From positions 1,185,409 to 1,249,408 of the forward strand of contig JAHISV010000005.1 in NCBI GenBank assembly GCA_018818065.1: a DNA stretch of 64,000 nt, read 5' to 3'. Of the stretch, positions 1 through 9,147 are shown piece after piece. How positions within the stretch are numbered: the stretch's first letter is position 1; every line of letters starts with the position of its first letter. Position numbers and translations under genes: made by a program. This stretch comes from Bacteroidota bacterium. Lineage in GTDB: Bacteria; Bacteroidota; Ignavibacteria; Ignavibacteriales; Melioribacteraceae. The notes under the pieces were generated by a model. It saw nothing but the letters and a program-made list of their open reading frames with translations. It did no database searches and was not told the DNA's origin.

Positions 1-836
1 ATAATATAAAAACCTTTTTTGATGAAGAAATTGGTGAAAGCTCTGTGTACAAGAGTATTAAGGATATAACAGCCTTCTCTTTTAAGGATAGAACTTTCAG
101 TGCTGGCGAAGTGATGGATTTTAGTATCCAAAACAAAAATAATACTGGTAAGATAGTTGACAGTTCCTTTGTGGCTAATTTAATTAATACATATTCAGGC
201 AAAATTCTTTTCGACTTGAAACTTGAAGACCTGGAAAAAAATGACGACGAATTTAAATCACTTCTAGATGAATATCGAAATGGCATTTTAATATTCCGGT
301 TACAGGAAGAAGAAGTTTGGTCGAATGTAACACTTGATTCTACCGGTATGAAAGCATTTTTCAATGAGAATAGTGAAAAGTACAATTGGGCAGATAGAGT
401 TAGTTACAAGCAAATATTTACTACGTCCGATTCACTTTCTAATCTGATTATCAATAAGTTGAATGAAGGTGAAGGGCTTGATTCATTATTTGTTCTCTAT
501 AACGAAAAGTCACCTAAGATTGAATCCAAGTGCAGCATTGATTTAGTTGAGGTTAATAAAAATGCAATTACCCAACAAGCGAACAAACTTAAAAATATAG
601 GTGACTATTCTAATCCTTTTAGATTTGAAAATGGATGGATTATTGTTCAACTGGTTGATAGAGACAAAGCAAGAGCAAAAACTTTTGAAGAGGCTAAAGG
701 CGAATGCATAGGACCTTACCAGGAATTTTTAAGTAAAAAAGCAGAAAAGGATTACATTGAAAAATTAAACTCAATTTATAATCCAAAAAAATATTATGAT
801 TTGTTATGGAATGCGATTGACAAGTCCTCAAATTAA
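1..836 (+). CDS. PpiC/SurA-like peptidyl-prolyl isomerase, 5'-truncated
   Basis: The reading frame is open from base 3 with no convincing start, so the gene begins left of the window; about 277 C-terminal residues are visible. The centre reads like a parvulin rotamase domain (VSYKQIFTTSD, then ENGWIIVQLVDRDKARAKTFEEAK), the usual end of PpiC/SurA proteins where the last strand is followed by a helical tail. It is the first of three consecutive parvulin-like genes and probably helps fold outer-membrane or secreted proteins in the periplasm. The domain is divergent and may be a non-catalytic chaperone. Export cannot be judged because the N terminus is missing. Confidence 0.7.
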   Translation, partial: NIKTFFDEEIGESSVYKSIKDITAFSFKDRTFSAGEVMDFSIQNKNNTGKIVDSSFVANLINTYSGKILFDLKLEDLEKNDDEFKSLLDEYRNGILIFRLQEEEVWSNVTLDSTGMKAFFNENSEKYNWADRVSYKQIFTTSDSLSNLIINKLNEGEGLDSLFVLYNEKSPKIESKCSIDLVEVNKNAITQQANKLKNIGDYSNPFRFENGWIIVQLVDRDKARAKTFEEAKGECIGPYQEFLSKKAEKDYIEKLNSIYNPKKYYDLLWNAIDKSSN

Positions 837-1644
837 AATATGCTTAATTGCAACCGCTACATTATTTATGTTGTCCGGTTGTAAAAATGATGTGGATGAT
901 TCTGCATTTGTTGCACGGGTTAATGATACTGTGCTAACGGAATCGATGCTTGCGAGTATGATGCAGTCGCCTAACTATGATAATAAGTATAGTTCAGAAG
1001 TTATAAGGCAGTGGGTTGAAAAGGAAATATTGTTTCAGGAAGCTGTTAATCTTGAAATTACGGAAAACAGCAATATTGAATTTATTCTTGAGACAAGTAG
1101 AAAAGAACTTGCTGCAGCCATTTTACTTAAAGAGCATTATAAATTTGCTGAAAAAGATGTTGATGAAGAAGAGCTCATTGAATATTATAATGAATCTAAA
1201 GATGAATTAAAACTTATTGACGATGCTTATTTGTATAACATTATTTGTTTTAATAATGAATATAGTGCTATTGATTACAGAAGAATGGTCATGACAAATG
1301 GATGGGCAGATGTTAAGAATTTGCAGTCCAAGGATTCAACTGTTACCGAATTCAGGGTGGAATATTTTCAGCATGAATATCAGATTTACCCCTCAAAAAT
1401 TCTTAAAATTATGGAGAATCTTTTACCAGGCGAAGTAAGCATTGTCCTTAAACTGGAACCAGAGAAGTATACTATTGTACAACTGCTAAATAAATTTAAG
1501 AAAGGTAGTATTCCAAAATATGAATATGTTAAGAAGATAATTGAAAATCGCTATAAAATGATACGGCGAAAAAAAATATATTCAGAATACTTCCAGGAAT
1601 TATCTTCAAAATATAACGTTGAAATTAAAAAGGGATTCGAATGA
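811..1644 (+). CDS. Parvulin/SurA-like lipoprotein
   Basis: 277 residues. I chose the ATG at 811 rather than 796 because it gives a clean lipoprotein signal (hydrophobic stretch ending LSGC, Cys at about 24). It overlaps the end of the preceding gene by 26 bases. The body has the SurA-type N-terminal helical arm (FVARVNDTVLTESML, then a VEKEILFQEA helix) and a degenerate rotamase region ending in TIVQLLNKFKKG. Its last codon overlaps the next start (ATGA), so translation is probably coupled to the SurA homologue. Likely an inner- or outer-membrane-anchored periplasmic chaperone. The family assignment rests on pattern and context, so it is less certain than the next gene. Confidence 0.65.
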   Translation: MRLTSPQIKICLIATATLFMLSGCKNDVDDSAFVARVNDTVLTESMLASMMQSPNYDNKYSSEVIRQWVEKEILFQEAVNLEITENSNIEFILETSRKELAAAILLKEHYKFAEKDVDEEELIEYYNESKDELKLIDDAYLYNIICFNNEYSAIDYRRMVMTNGWADVKNLQSKDSTVTEFRVEYFQHEYQIYPSKILKIMENLLPGEVSIVLKLEPEKYTIVQLLNKFKKGSIPKYEYVKKIIENRYKMIRRKKIYSEYFQELSSKYNVEIKKGFE

Positions 1645-2909
1645 AAAAGATATTTCTTCTAATGTTTTTACCGATGATGTTTGTTAATTCACAAACTGTT
1701 CTAGATAAAATTGTTGCTGTTGTTGATAATGAAATAATTTTAAAGTCCGAACTGGATTATCAGGTTAATTTTACTGCAGCAAAAGAAAATTTAGATGCAA
1801 CTGATGCTGCCATTCAAAATCGCATTCTTGATCAAATGATAGAAGAACGTCTTCTCTATGCCCAGGCTGAGTTGGATTCTGTTACTGTATCAAATGAGCA
1901 AGTAACCAGTCAACTTGAAAATCAGCTGAATTTTTTCATTCGTCAATATGGTTCGGAAGAAAATGTTGAAAAAGTTTATGGTATGAGTATTGACAAAATT
2001 AGAAGAGAATTAAGAGACGATGTTAAGAAAAGTCTGATGGCTCAAACTCTCCAACAACAGAAATTTGGCGCTGTCGAAGTATCAAGAAGAGAGGTAGAGG
2101 AGTTTTATAATGCCAATAAAGATTCTCTGGGCATTATACCGGAAAGATTCACCTTACAACATATTTTCGTTAATCCACGTGGCGGTGAGAGAGTTAAAAC
2201 CAAAGCTAAGAATTTTATGAGAACGATTATCGATAGCCTTAATGCTGGGGTAGATTTTGGGGAACTGGCTAAAAGATATTCTGAGGATCCGGGAAGTGCT
2301 TCGCGCGGTGGTGATTTAGGTTATGTTAAAAGAGGGGTTTTCTTTCCTGAATTTGAAGCTGCTGCTTATTCATTAAGAGCCGGTGAAAGATCTGGCATTA
2401 TTGAATCTCCTGTCGGATACCATATAATTGAGTTATTGGATCGTAGGGGTGAGTCGATTCATACTCGTCATATTCTTGTTAAGATTAAGAGTGATGATGA
2501 AGCTGATTTACAAGCGATCGAGTTGTTATCAGAAATAAGAGATAGTTTACTTAATGGTGTAAATACAATTGGATACTATGCTGCTAAATATAGTGACGAC
2601 GAGAATTCTGCTAAACTGGATGCTGAGTTGGGTGTATTTGAAATATCTCAGCTAGATGATAAAATGAAAGAATATGTATATAAACTGGAAAAAGGAGAAA
2701 TATCTTTTCCAAAAAGACTTGAAATTGATGAGACTACATATGGATTTCATATCGTTAAAATGAAGAACCGGGTTAGGGAACACGTTGCCAGTATTGAAAA
2801 AGACTATGAAGATATTAAACGCATCGCTGTATTTAATAAAAAGCAAAAGCTATATAAAGCGTGGGTGCAGGAAATTAAGGACAAGATTTTTTGGGAAGTG
2901 AGAATATAA
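1641..2909 (+). CDS. surA: SurA-like periplasmic peptidyl-prolyl cis-trans isomerase
   Basis: 422 residues with a signal peptide ending near VNSQ. It has the SurA architecture: an N-terminal chaperone region (LDKIVAVVDNEIILKSELD), then two parvulin domains. The first, at about 167-265, shows the classic pattern LQHIFV, FGELAKRYSEDPGSASRGGDLGYV and GYHIIELLDRR. The second, at about 270-375, starts at RHILVKI and is weaker. SurA escorts unfolded outer-membrane proteins across the periplasm and isomerises Xaa-Pro bonds. It is the third of three adjacent parvulin-like genes, the upstream one overlapping it by 4 bases, so they are probably one operon. Confidence 0.9.
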   Translation: MKKIFLLMFLPMMFVNSQTVLDKIVAVVDNEIILKSELDYQVNFTAAKENLDATDAAIQNRILDQMIEERLLYAQAELDSVTVSNEQVTSQLENQLNFFIRQYGSEENVEKVYGMSIDKIRRELRDDVKKSLMAQTLQQQKFGAVEVSRREVEEFYNANKDSLGIIPERFTLQHIFVNPRGGERVKTKAKNFMRTIIDSLNAGVDFGELAKRYSEDPGSASRGGDLGYVKRGVFFPEFEAAAYSLRAGERSGIIESPVGYHIIELLDRRGESIHTRHILVKIKSDDEADLQAIELLSEIRDSLLNGVNTIGYYAAKYSDDENSAKLDAELGVFEISQLDDKMKEYVYKLEKGEISFPKRLEIDETTYGFHIVKMKNRVREHVASIEKDYEDIKRIAVFNKKQKLYKAWVQEIKDKIFWEVRI

Positions 2910-2919
2910 AGGATGCAAT

Positions 2920-3921
2920 TTGAAAGAAGATAGTATTGGTAGTTCAGACGTAGAACTTGTTGAAGAGCTTCAGAAGAGTGTTGCTGCAATAAAAAGTGAA
3001 GTTGCTAAGGTAATAATCGGTCAAGATGATATAATTAATAGAATTATTGTCGGTTTATTGTGTAACGGACATTGTCTTCTAATTGGTGTGCCTGGATTGG
3101 CAAAAACGTTACTGGTTAAGACACTTGCGTCAGCTCTAAATCTTAAGTTTAAACGCATTCAATTTACACCGGATTTAATGCCTGGTGATATTACCGGAAC
3201 TGAAATAATTGATGAAGATTCTGTAACCAAAGCCAGGTCATTTCGATTTGTAAAAGGTCCGGTTTTTGCCAATATAATTCTTGCTGATGAAATTAACCGG
3301 ACTCCGCCTAAAACTCAATCTGCACTTTTGGAAGCAATGCAGGAACATTCTGTAACTACTGCCGGAGTTACACACAAATTAGAAGATCCATTTTTCGTTT
3401 TAGCGACTCAAAACCCCATTGAGCAGGAAGGAACCTATCCCTTGCCTGAAGCTCAATTAGATCGATTCATGTTTAGCTTAACCGTCTCATATCCAAGTGC
3501 AAAAGAGGAAGTGGATATAATTAAAAGCACAACAACTGATACTATCCACGAGGTTTCCGGTATCTTGAATGCTGATAACATTAACAAATTCCAACATCTC
3601 GTTAAGCGTGTTCCTGTTTCTGATAACGTTATTGAATACGCTGTAAATTTTGTTAGTCAAACTAGACCCTCAAAAGACAATAATCTGGAATTTATTTCCA
3701 AGTGGGTTAGCTGGGGTGCAGGACCAAGAGCCTCGCAATTTTTAGTGCTTGCCGCTAAAGCCAATGCAATAATGAACGGAAGGTTTACTCCCAATATTGA
3801 TGATGTTAAATCCTTTTTAATACCAGTTCTTAAACATCGTATCATTCCAAACTTTAACGCCGAAGCTGATGATATAACTTCAAGCGATATCATCAATCGA
3901 ATTAAAGAAAATATTAAATAA
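2920..3921 (+). CDS. MoxR-family AAA+ ATPase
   Basis: 333 residues from a TTG start at 2920, 10 bases after the SurA stop; no better ATG fits the conserved N-terminal helix. Walker A is GVPGLAKT (about 56-63), Walker B is LADEINR (about 121-127), and sensor 1 is ATQNP followed by IEQEGTYPLPEAQLDRF, all diagnostic of MoxR. MoxR ATPases are chaperone-like and usually act with DUF58 and von Willebrand A proteins encoded next to them. Here none follows, since the next gene is CapA-like. Its partners may lie elsewhere, or it may serve the envelope genes around it. Confidence 0.9.
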   Translation: MKEDSIGSSDVELVEELQKSVAAIKSEVAKVIIGQDDIINRIIVGLLCNGHCLLIGVPGLAKTLLVKTLASALNLKFKRIQFTPDLMPGDITGTEIIDEDSVTKARSFRFVKGPVFANIILADEINRTPPKTQSALLEAMQEHSVTTAGVTHKLEDPFFVLATQNPIEQEGTYPLPEAQLDRFMFSLTVSYPSAKEEVDIIKSTTTDTIHEVSGILNADNINKFQHLVKRVPVSDNVIEYAVNFVSQTRPSKDNNLEFISKWVSWGAGPRASQFLVLAAKANAIMNGRFTPNIDDVKSFLIPVLKHRIIPNFNAEADDITSSDIINRIKENIK

Positions 3922-3936
3922 ATTCCCTTACATTTT

Positions 3937-4974
3937 ATGAAATATATAAACATACTTTTAGTTCTGTTAAATTTTGCATTTATTGCACAAGCGCAGGATA
4001 GTAGTAAGATAGTTTCCGTTATTGCGGTTGGCGATATTATGCTTGGTACCGATTTTCCCCGAGACAGGCTGCCCGCCTCTGATGGCAATTATCTCCTAAA
4101 AGAAGTTAATGAAATCCTCCGTTCATCGGATATAACATTTGGTAATTATGAGGGTGTACTTTTAGATGGTGGTAAACCAAGGAAAATATGTAAGGATACT
4201 ACTAAGTGTTATCTTTTCAGAACCCCCACAAGATATGTCGACAATCTGCAAGAAGCTGGTTTTGATTTGGTGAGCATTGCAAATAATCATTCAAATGATT
4301 TTGGTGAGAGTGGAATTCAGAGTACGATTCGATCTTTTGAGAAAGTTGGTATTAAGTACTCCGGACCAATTGGAAAAACATCAGTTTATTCTGTAAATGG
4401 TTTATCTGTTGGATTTATTGCTTTTGCAACCAGCCCCGGAATGTACTCCATTCTCAATATTTCTTCTGCAATTGAAGCTGTGAAAAAACTTAAAAATGAA
4501 AATGATATTGTTATTGTTTCATTCCATGGTGGTGCCGAAGGAGTTGAAGCACTTCATGTTAAAAATGAAAAAGAAATTGCATATGGTGAAGATCGTGGAA
4601 ATGTTGTTGATTTCTCTCACTCGGTAATTGATGCGGGTGCCGACCTGGTAATTGGGCATGGACCTCACGTGCCAAGAGCCCTGGAGTTATACAACACCAA
4701 ATTAATCGCCTATAGTCTGGGCAACTTTTGTACATACGAAGGTTTTAGTCTGGACGGACCTAAAGGACTTGCCCCAATTCTAAGAGTAAATCTTAATTCT
4801 GAAGGTGATTTTGTGAATGGTTCAATTACTTCTGCAAAACAAACCAGACCTTACGGCCCTCTCATTGACAAGGATAATCAGGCTGCTAAATTGATAAGAA
4901 AACTTACACTAGACGATTTTCCAACTACTAAACTCCTCATCAATACTGATGGTGGGATTACTCCTAACAAATAA
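3937..4974 (+). CDS. CapA/PgsA-family metallophosphatase-like protein
   Basis: 345 residues with a signal peptide ending near IAQAQ. The motifs in order are AVGDIMLG, FGNYEGVL, SIANNHSNDFGE, VSFHGGAE, GHGPHVPRALE and AYSLGNF, the conserved metal-binding loops of the CapA (poly-gamma-glutamate capsule) branch of calcineurin-like phosphoesterases. Proteins of this family support polyglutamate capsule synthesis in Bacillus, but many bacteria carry them without capsule genes, and no capB or capC is present here. The role is therefore probably envelope related but unspecified. It lies 15 bases after moxR and 8 bases before an M23 lipoprotein gene. Confidence 0.85.
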   Translation: MKYINILLVLLNFAFIAQAQDSSKIVSVIAVGDIMLGTDFPRDRLPASDGNYLLKEVNEILRSSDITFGNYEGVLLDGGKPRKICKDTTKCYLFRTPTRYVDNLQEAGFDLVSIANNHSNDFGESGIQSTIRSFEKVGIKYSGPIGKTSVYSVNGLSVGFIAFATSPGMYSILNISSAIEAVKKLKNENDIVIVSFHGGAEGVEALHVKNEKEIAYGEDRGNVVDFSHSVIDAGADLVIGHGPHVPRALELYNTKLIAYSLGNFCTYEGFSLDGPKGLAPILRVNLNSEGDFVNGSITSAKQTRPYGPLIDKDNQAAKLIRKLTLDDFPTTKLLINTDGGITPNK

Positions 4975-4982
4975 AAAGTGAT

Positions 4983-6206
4983 ATGAAAAAAAGTATTCAA
5001 CTTGTTGTCCTGTCAACACTTATTGTTTTATTCTCATGCAAAAAAACAGAACCAGTATCCGATTATTCAAAACCGGAAATTCAATTAAATAAATATTCAC
5101 TTGAAGCAGATACACTGATCGAGGCGCTTGGCACCGTAGAACGTAACGAGACATTGGGCGAAATATTTGAATCATATGGCATTAATTATCAAACAGTTCT
5201 GAATCTTGTTCATGCCAGTAAAGATAGTTTCGACTTACGAAAAATAAAGTCCGGCAATGATTTTGCTCTTTACTTCACAGACGATTCATTACGGGAAATC
5301 AAGCATTTTGTATATGAAATTGATCCGGTTAATTATATCGTATACAATTTTCAGGATTCATTGACAATCAGGAAGAGTAAGAAAGAAACTATTATTCGCG
5401 AAAGAGAGGTTGCTGGTATAATAAACAGTTCTCTCTGGGGTACAATGATGCAGATTAATGTTAATCCTGTTCTGGCGATAGAACTCTCGGAAGTTTTTGC
5501 CTGGCAGATAAATTTTTACGGAATTCAACAAGGTGATCGATTCAAAGTAATATTTAAAGAAGCTTATGTTGACAGCCAATTCGTGGGAATCAATGAGATT
5601 ACTTGCGCTGAATTTATTCATAAAAATGAACCTTACAATGCAATTCGGTATATTCAGGATGGACACGTAGAATATTTTGATACTAGCGGTCACAGCTTGC
5701 AGAAACAATTTTTAAAGGCTCCATTAAAGTTCTCACGTATAAGTTCCGGCTATAACCCCAACAGACTTCACCCTGTATTAAAGCGTGCCCGTCCACATCT
5801 TGGAGTGGATTTCGCTGCACCACGTGGTACGCCAGTACGCGCAATAGGAGATGGAGATGTAATTTTTCGTGGAAGAATGCATGAACCTGGAAATTTTATT
5901 AAGATTAAGCACAATGGAACATACTCAAGCGGCTACATGCATTTATCTAAGTTCGAAAAAAATATTGTTGTTGGCAAAAGGGTTCGACAGGGTGACATAA
6001 TTGGATATGTCGGAAGTACGGGTTTATCTACAGGACCTCATCTTGATCTTAGATTCTGGAAAAATGGGCAATTGGTTAATTATCTTACCCAAAAATTTCC
6101 GCCAACACATCCAGTAAAAGAAGAGAACAAAAACGACTTTAATAATGTTGTTAAATCTATATTAATCAATCTGGAAAAAATACCTTATCCAAAGAATACA
6201 GATTAA
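4983..6206 (+). CDS. M23-family (LytM) endopeptidase-like lipoprotein with altered zinc motif
   Basis: 407 residues. The signal ends in VLFSC (Cys at about 19), so it is a lipoprotein. A long N-terminal part (about 40-240) resembles the region before the LytM domain in MepM-like proteins, followed by the M23 domain from about 258. The first zinc motif HLGVD is intact and GYMHL is present, but the last motif reads GPHLDLRF where catalytic M23 enzymes usually have HxH. Loss of that histidine could mean altered metal binding or a non-enzymatic activator role like EnvC/NlpD. The gene follows capA by 8 bases. Confidence 0.85.
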   Translation: MKKSIQLVVLSTLIVLFSCKKTEPVSDYSKPEIQLNKYSLEADTLIEALGTVERNETLGEIFESYGINYQTVLNLVHASKDSFDLRKIKSGNDFALYFTDDSLREIKHFVYEIDPVNYIVYNFQDSLTIRKSKKETIIREREVAGIINSSLWGTMMQINVNPVLAIELSEVFAWQINFYGIQQGDRFKVIFKEAYVDSQFVGINEITCAEFIHKNEPYNAIRYIQDGHVEYFDTSGHSLQKQFLKAPLKFSRISSGYNPNRLHPVLKRARPHLGVDFAAPRGTPVRAIGDGDVIFRGRMHEPGNFIKIKHNGTYSSGYMHLSKFEKNIVVGKRVRQGDIIGYVGSTGLSTGPHLDLRFWKNGQLVNYLTQKFPPTHPVKEENKNDFNNVVKSILINLEKIPYPKNTD

Positions 6207-6235
6207 ATAATTTTTAGGTGGAGAGACAGAGACAC

Positions 6236-7402
6236 ATGAAAAATTTTACATTTTACAATCCAACCAAAGTTATATTTGGCGAAGGAACCATAGAACAAAT
6301 TGGAGCAGAGTTAAGCAGCAGGGATCATAAAAAAATCCTTTTTTTGTATGGTCAGGGATCGATAAAAAGGAATGGAGTTTATGACACTATTATAAATTCT
6401 CTAAATGAAAATAAAATTGAGTTTGTTGAATTAGATGGGGTTAAACCAAATCCTGTGCTTACTAAAGTTCACGAGGCTGTTGCTCTTTGTAAAGAGCATA
6501 AACTGGATACCATCCTTGCAGTTGGCGGCGGAAGTGTTATTGATAGTGCCAAAGCTATTGGTGCCGGGGCATTATACGATGGCGACATTTGGGATGCTTT
6601 TGAGGGAACGATTCGGGTAAAGGAATCTCTTCCTATCTTTACAATCCTTACTATTTCTGCTACTGGTTCCGAGATGAATACTAATTCTGTTGTTACAAAG
6701 GAAAACGAGGATAAGAAATGGCCAATGTTAACAGGTCCATGTTCATATCCTGTTGTTTCGATAATGGATCCAAAAGTTCAGGCTGAACTTCCGATTAGCC
6801 AGACTATTAATGGTGCTGTTGATGCTATCGCGCATATTATGGAATTCTATTTTGATGGCTCGCCAAACACAGATGTCCAGGACGAATTTTCCGAAGGGAT
6901 GATTCGTACGGTTATCAAACATTCAAAGATTCTTTTAGCGGATCCAACCAATTATGAATCAAGATCGCAACTAATGTGGGTGGCAACACTGGCATTGAAT
7001 GGTGTTATTTCGTCCGGTACAAAAGGTGGGGATTGGGCAACTCACATGCTGGAACATTCCTTAAGCGCTTTTTATGATGTTGCTCATGGTGCAGGTTTAG
7101 CGATCATGTTTCCTGCCTGGATGAAATATGTGCATGAGGATAATATTGCCAAGTTCGCTCAATTCGGCGAAAGAGTTTTTGGCATTAATGAGGGGAGTGA
7201 CGAAGTTAAAGCTGTTAATTCTATTTATGCCATTGAATCCTTTTTTAAGGAAATTGGAGCCCCTACAAGATTAACTGATATTAACGTATCTGAAAATGAT
7301 CTTGAAAAGCTGGCGGATAATGCCTCTATGAAAGGTGCTCTTGGTAGTGTGAAAAAACTTGAACGAAATGATTTGCTGGAAATATACAAACTAGCTTTCT
7401 AA
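6236..7402 (+). CDS. Iron-containing alcohol dehydrogenase (YqhD/BdhA type)
   Basis: 388 residues, matching the usual length of about 387. I chose the ATG at 6236, not the GTG at 6218, because the purine-rich AGGTGGAGAG lies just upstream and the family N terminus MxxFxFYNPT starts there. The nucleotide-binding loop GGGSVIDSAKAIG is clear. Metal ligands are seen in DAIAHIMEFYF (Asp and His) and in HMLEHSLSAFYDVAHGAG (two His). It is a cytoplasmic NAD(P)H-dependent aldehyde/alcohol oxidoreductase, likely reducing short-chain or lipid-derived aldehydes. It ends at a strong rho-independent terminator. Confidence 0.93.
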   Translation: MKNFTFYNPTKVIFGEGTIEQIGAELSSRDHKKILFLYGQGSIKRNGVYDTIINSLNENKIEFVELDGVKPNPVLTKVHEAVALCKEHKLDTILAVGGGSVIDSAKAIGAGALYDGDIWDAFEGTIRVKESLPIFTILTISATGSEMNTNSVVTKENEDKKWPMLTGPCSYPVVSIMDPKVQAELPISQTINGAVDAIAHIMEFYFDGSPNTDVQDEFSEGMIRTVIKHSKILLADPTNYESRSQLMWVATLALNGVISSGTKGGDWATHMLEHSLSAFYDVAHGAGLAIMFPAWMKYVHEDNIAKFAQFGERVFGINEGSDEVKAVNSIYAIESFFKEIGAPTRLTDINVSENDLEKLADNASMKGALGSVKKLERNDLLEIYKLAF

Positions 7403-7404
7403 GT

Positions 7405-7433
7405 ATAAGCCGGATTCATTCCGGCTTATTTTT
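7405..7433 (+). terminator. Rho-independent terminator of the alcohol dehydrogenase gene
   Basis: A perfect 10-bp stem (ATAAGCCGGA paired with TCCGGCTTAT) with a 5-base loop is followed by a T run, 2 bases after the stop codon. No comparable T run exists on the minus strand, so it mainly ends plus-strand transcription before the convergent gene at 7438. Confidence 0.9.
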
Positions 7434-7437
7434 GAAT

Positions 7438-8883
7438 CTATTTTAGATATATCAGTTTATGTGTTGTCACTTCTTTACCAATTATAATCTTCAAAAAATA
7501 TATCCCGGATACCAGACCTGACATCGTTATACCTTTTGTATAATAACCAGCTGATTGGTAGTCGTTGACTAAGGGTTTAAAATTCTCTCCAACAATATTA
7601 TACAGTGTGATAGTTACCTTCGAATTTGCCTGTAGTGAATATTCAAGTCTGGTAGAAGAATTAAAAGGATTGGGGTAAACAGAACTTATCAATTTGTTAC
7701 TGTGTATTTCTGTTACTTCATCATTAATGTCCGTGGAAGTGTAAGCTACTGTAAAACTCTGCCTGTAAATTTTATTTTGAAATTTGACTGTAAATGTCCA
7801 GTCCCCTGGAACAGCATTTATGGGAAGTATAAAATACCATCCCCAATAAGAAGCTGCATAATAATCCACATCTATGCTATGGCTCCAATCAGTCCAAATG
7901 AAGTTATCAGGTTCAGTAATTGTATAAATACTCTGTTCGTTCTGTCCTTGATCTGTGTAATAGGTAACAAACCAGACTGTATCACCAGGAGCAAATATAT
8001 TTTTCAGGTTTAAGATTTCCTCCTCCGGGCATTCCGGAAATTCTGGGAACGATGAATGGGTTGCCACCTTATTTATTTGGGGATTATAATAAGGTGGTTG
8101 ATCAATCCACCATGATTCACTTATTGAAGGATTGCCAGGACCAAAATATGGGTCAATCAGATTTTCATTTTCATCGTATACTTCGAGATGCAAATGTGGA
8201 CCAGTAGAAGACCCTGATGATCCTACAACTCCAATGTATTCGCCTTGTGTCAGAGTATCGCCAATTTCCTTTGCTGTTAGCGAGTTTTGTTTCAAATGAC
8301 CATACCATACGTTTGCTCCGTCATTGTTACGCACATAGACTGCATTCCAAGTTTCAGAATTCATTGAACAGTATTTGTCATAATGTCCATCCTCTTTACC
8401 AATAATTACACCATCGGCAACAGCAATAACTCTTACCTGGTCATTATTCATTTTAAACCATGAAAAAGGCCAAAGAAAATAATCCGTGCCTTTATGATTA
8501 TAACCATAATCTGTATCGTAGGTTCTTAACCCATAGTTGTAATCCTGTAGATGATTTGGATATGTAGAATCATGATCAACAAATCCGGAAATTCCATGGT
8601 ATCCGAAATCCGTTAGGTCCTCCGATGCCTCAAGAGGGAAAGTAAAAGAAGGCACCTGGTTAATTTTCTTTAGAGCCAGTTTTCCCAATGCAGTAAGTGA
8701 GTCGATAGTGTCTCTGTTCTTTCTTTTGATAACTTCGCGTTCTGCTTCATCGGGATAGTTAGTTGTAGATGCACTGCGGAGAATACCGCTCCCTGCATTG
8801 GGTTCCAGATATTGAATAGTGAATTGTGAAAAAGTTGTAAGTTGGATTGAACAAAGAATAAATGCTAGATGAAAAAACTTCAT
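7438..8883 (-). CDS. Secreted M23 metallopeptidase with T9SS type A sorting domain
   Basis: 481 residues. A signal peptide (about 1-19, ending TTFSQ) precedes an M23 domain at about 110-255 with the intact zinc motifs NHKGTD and GPHLHLEVYD, plus WYGHL. A middle beta-rich region (about 285-390) follows. The C terminus is a typical Por secretion domain: VYPNPFNSSTRLEYSL, ITLYNIVGE and GIYFLKI. The protein should cross the outer membrane by T9SS and be released or anchored at the surface, cutting peptide cross-links in peptidoglycan of other cells or other glycine-rich substrates. It is transcribed alone towards the alcohol dehydrogenase gene. Confidence 0.9.
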   Translation of the reverse strand: MKFFHLAFILCSIQLTTFSQFTIQYLEPNAGSGILRSASTTNYPDEAEREVIKRKNRDTIDSLTALGKLALKKINQVPSFTFPLEASEDLTDFGYHGISGFVDHDSTYPNHLQDYNYGLRTYDTDYGYNHKGTDYFLWPFSWFKMNNDQVRVIAVADGVIIGKEDGHYDKYCSMNSETWNAVYVRNNDGANVWYGHLKQNSLTAKEIGDTLTQGEYIGVVGSSGSSTGPHLHLEVYDENENLIDPYFGPGNPSISESWWIDQPPYYNPQINKVATHSSFPEFPECPEEEILNLKNIFAPGDTVWFVTYYTDQGQNEQSIYTITEPDNFIWTDWSHSIDVDYYAASYWGWYFILPINAVPGDWTFTVKFQNKIYRQSFTVAYTSTDINDEVTEIHSNKLISSVYPNPFNSSTRLEYSLQANSKVTITLYNIVGENFKPLVNDYQSAGYYTKGITMSGLVSGIYFLKIIIGKEVTTHKLIYLK

Positions 8884-9088
8884 AGTTGCTCCCTTAAATG
8901 AATTAATTGAGCCGACATACTTATGTCCAGGTATTAGATATTAGTGAAAATCAAGTATTAACGTCTTTGTTTAGGAGGAGAGAGTACTAAACATTTATAA
9001 TAAAAAATATATTTTAAAAGTTAGAGATGCAACTTCAATAGTAATCTCAGTAACGGATAAAATTACTTTCTCAGTTCATACTCGGAAC

Positions 9089-9127
9089 CAAAAAAAAATC
9101 CCCATGCAGAAAATCTGATGGGGATAA
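9089..9127 (-). terminator. Rho-independent terminator, minus strand
   Basis: Arms ATCCCCAT and ATGGGGAT at 9098-9105 and 9118-9125 enclose a second short stem (CAGA/TCTG). Read on the minus strand this hairpin is followed by a run of at least eight T, just after the stop of the gene ending at 9148. Confidence 0.88.
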
Positions 9128-9147
9128 TTTTACTAAATCATAAATAA

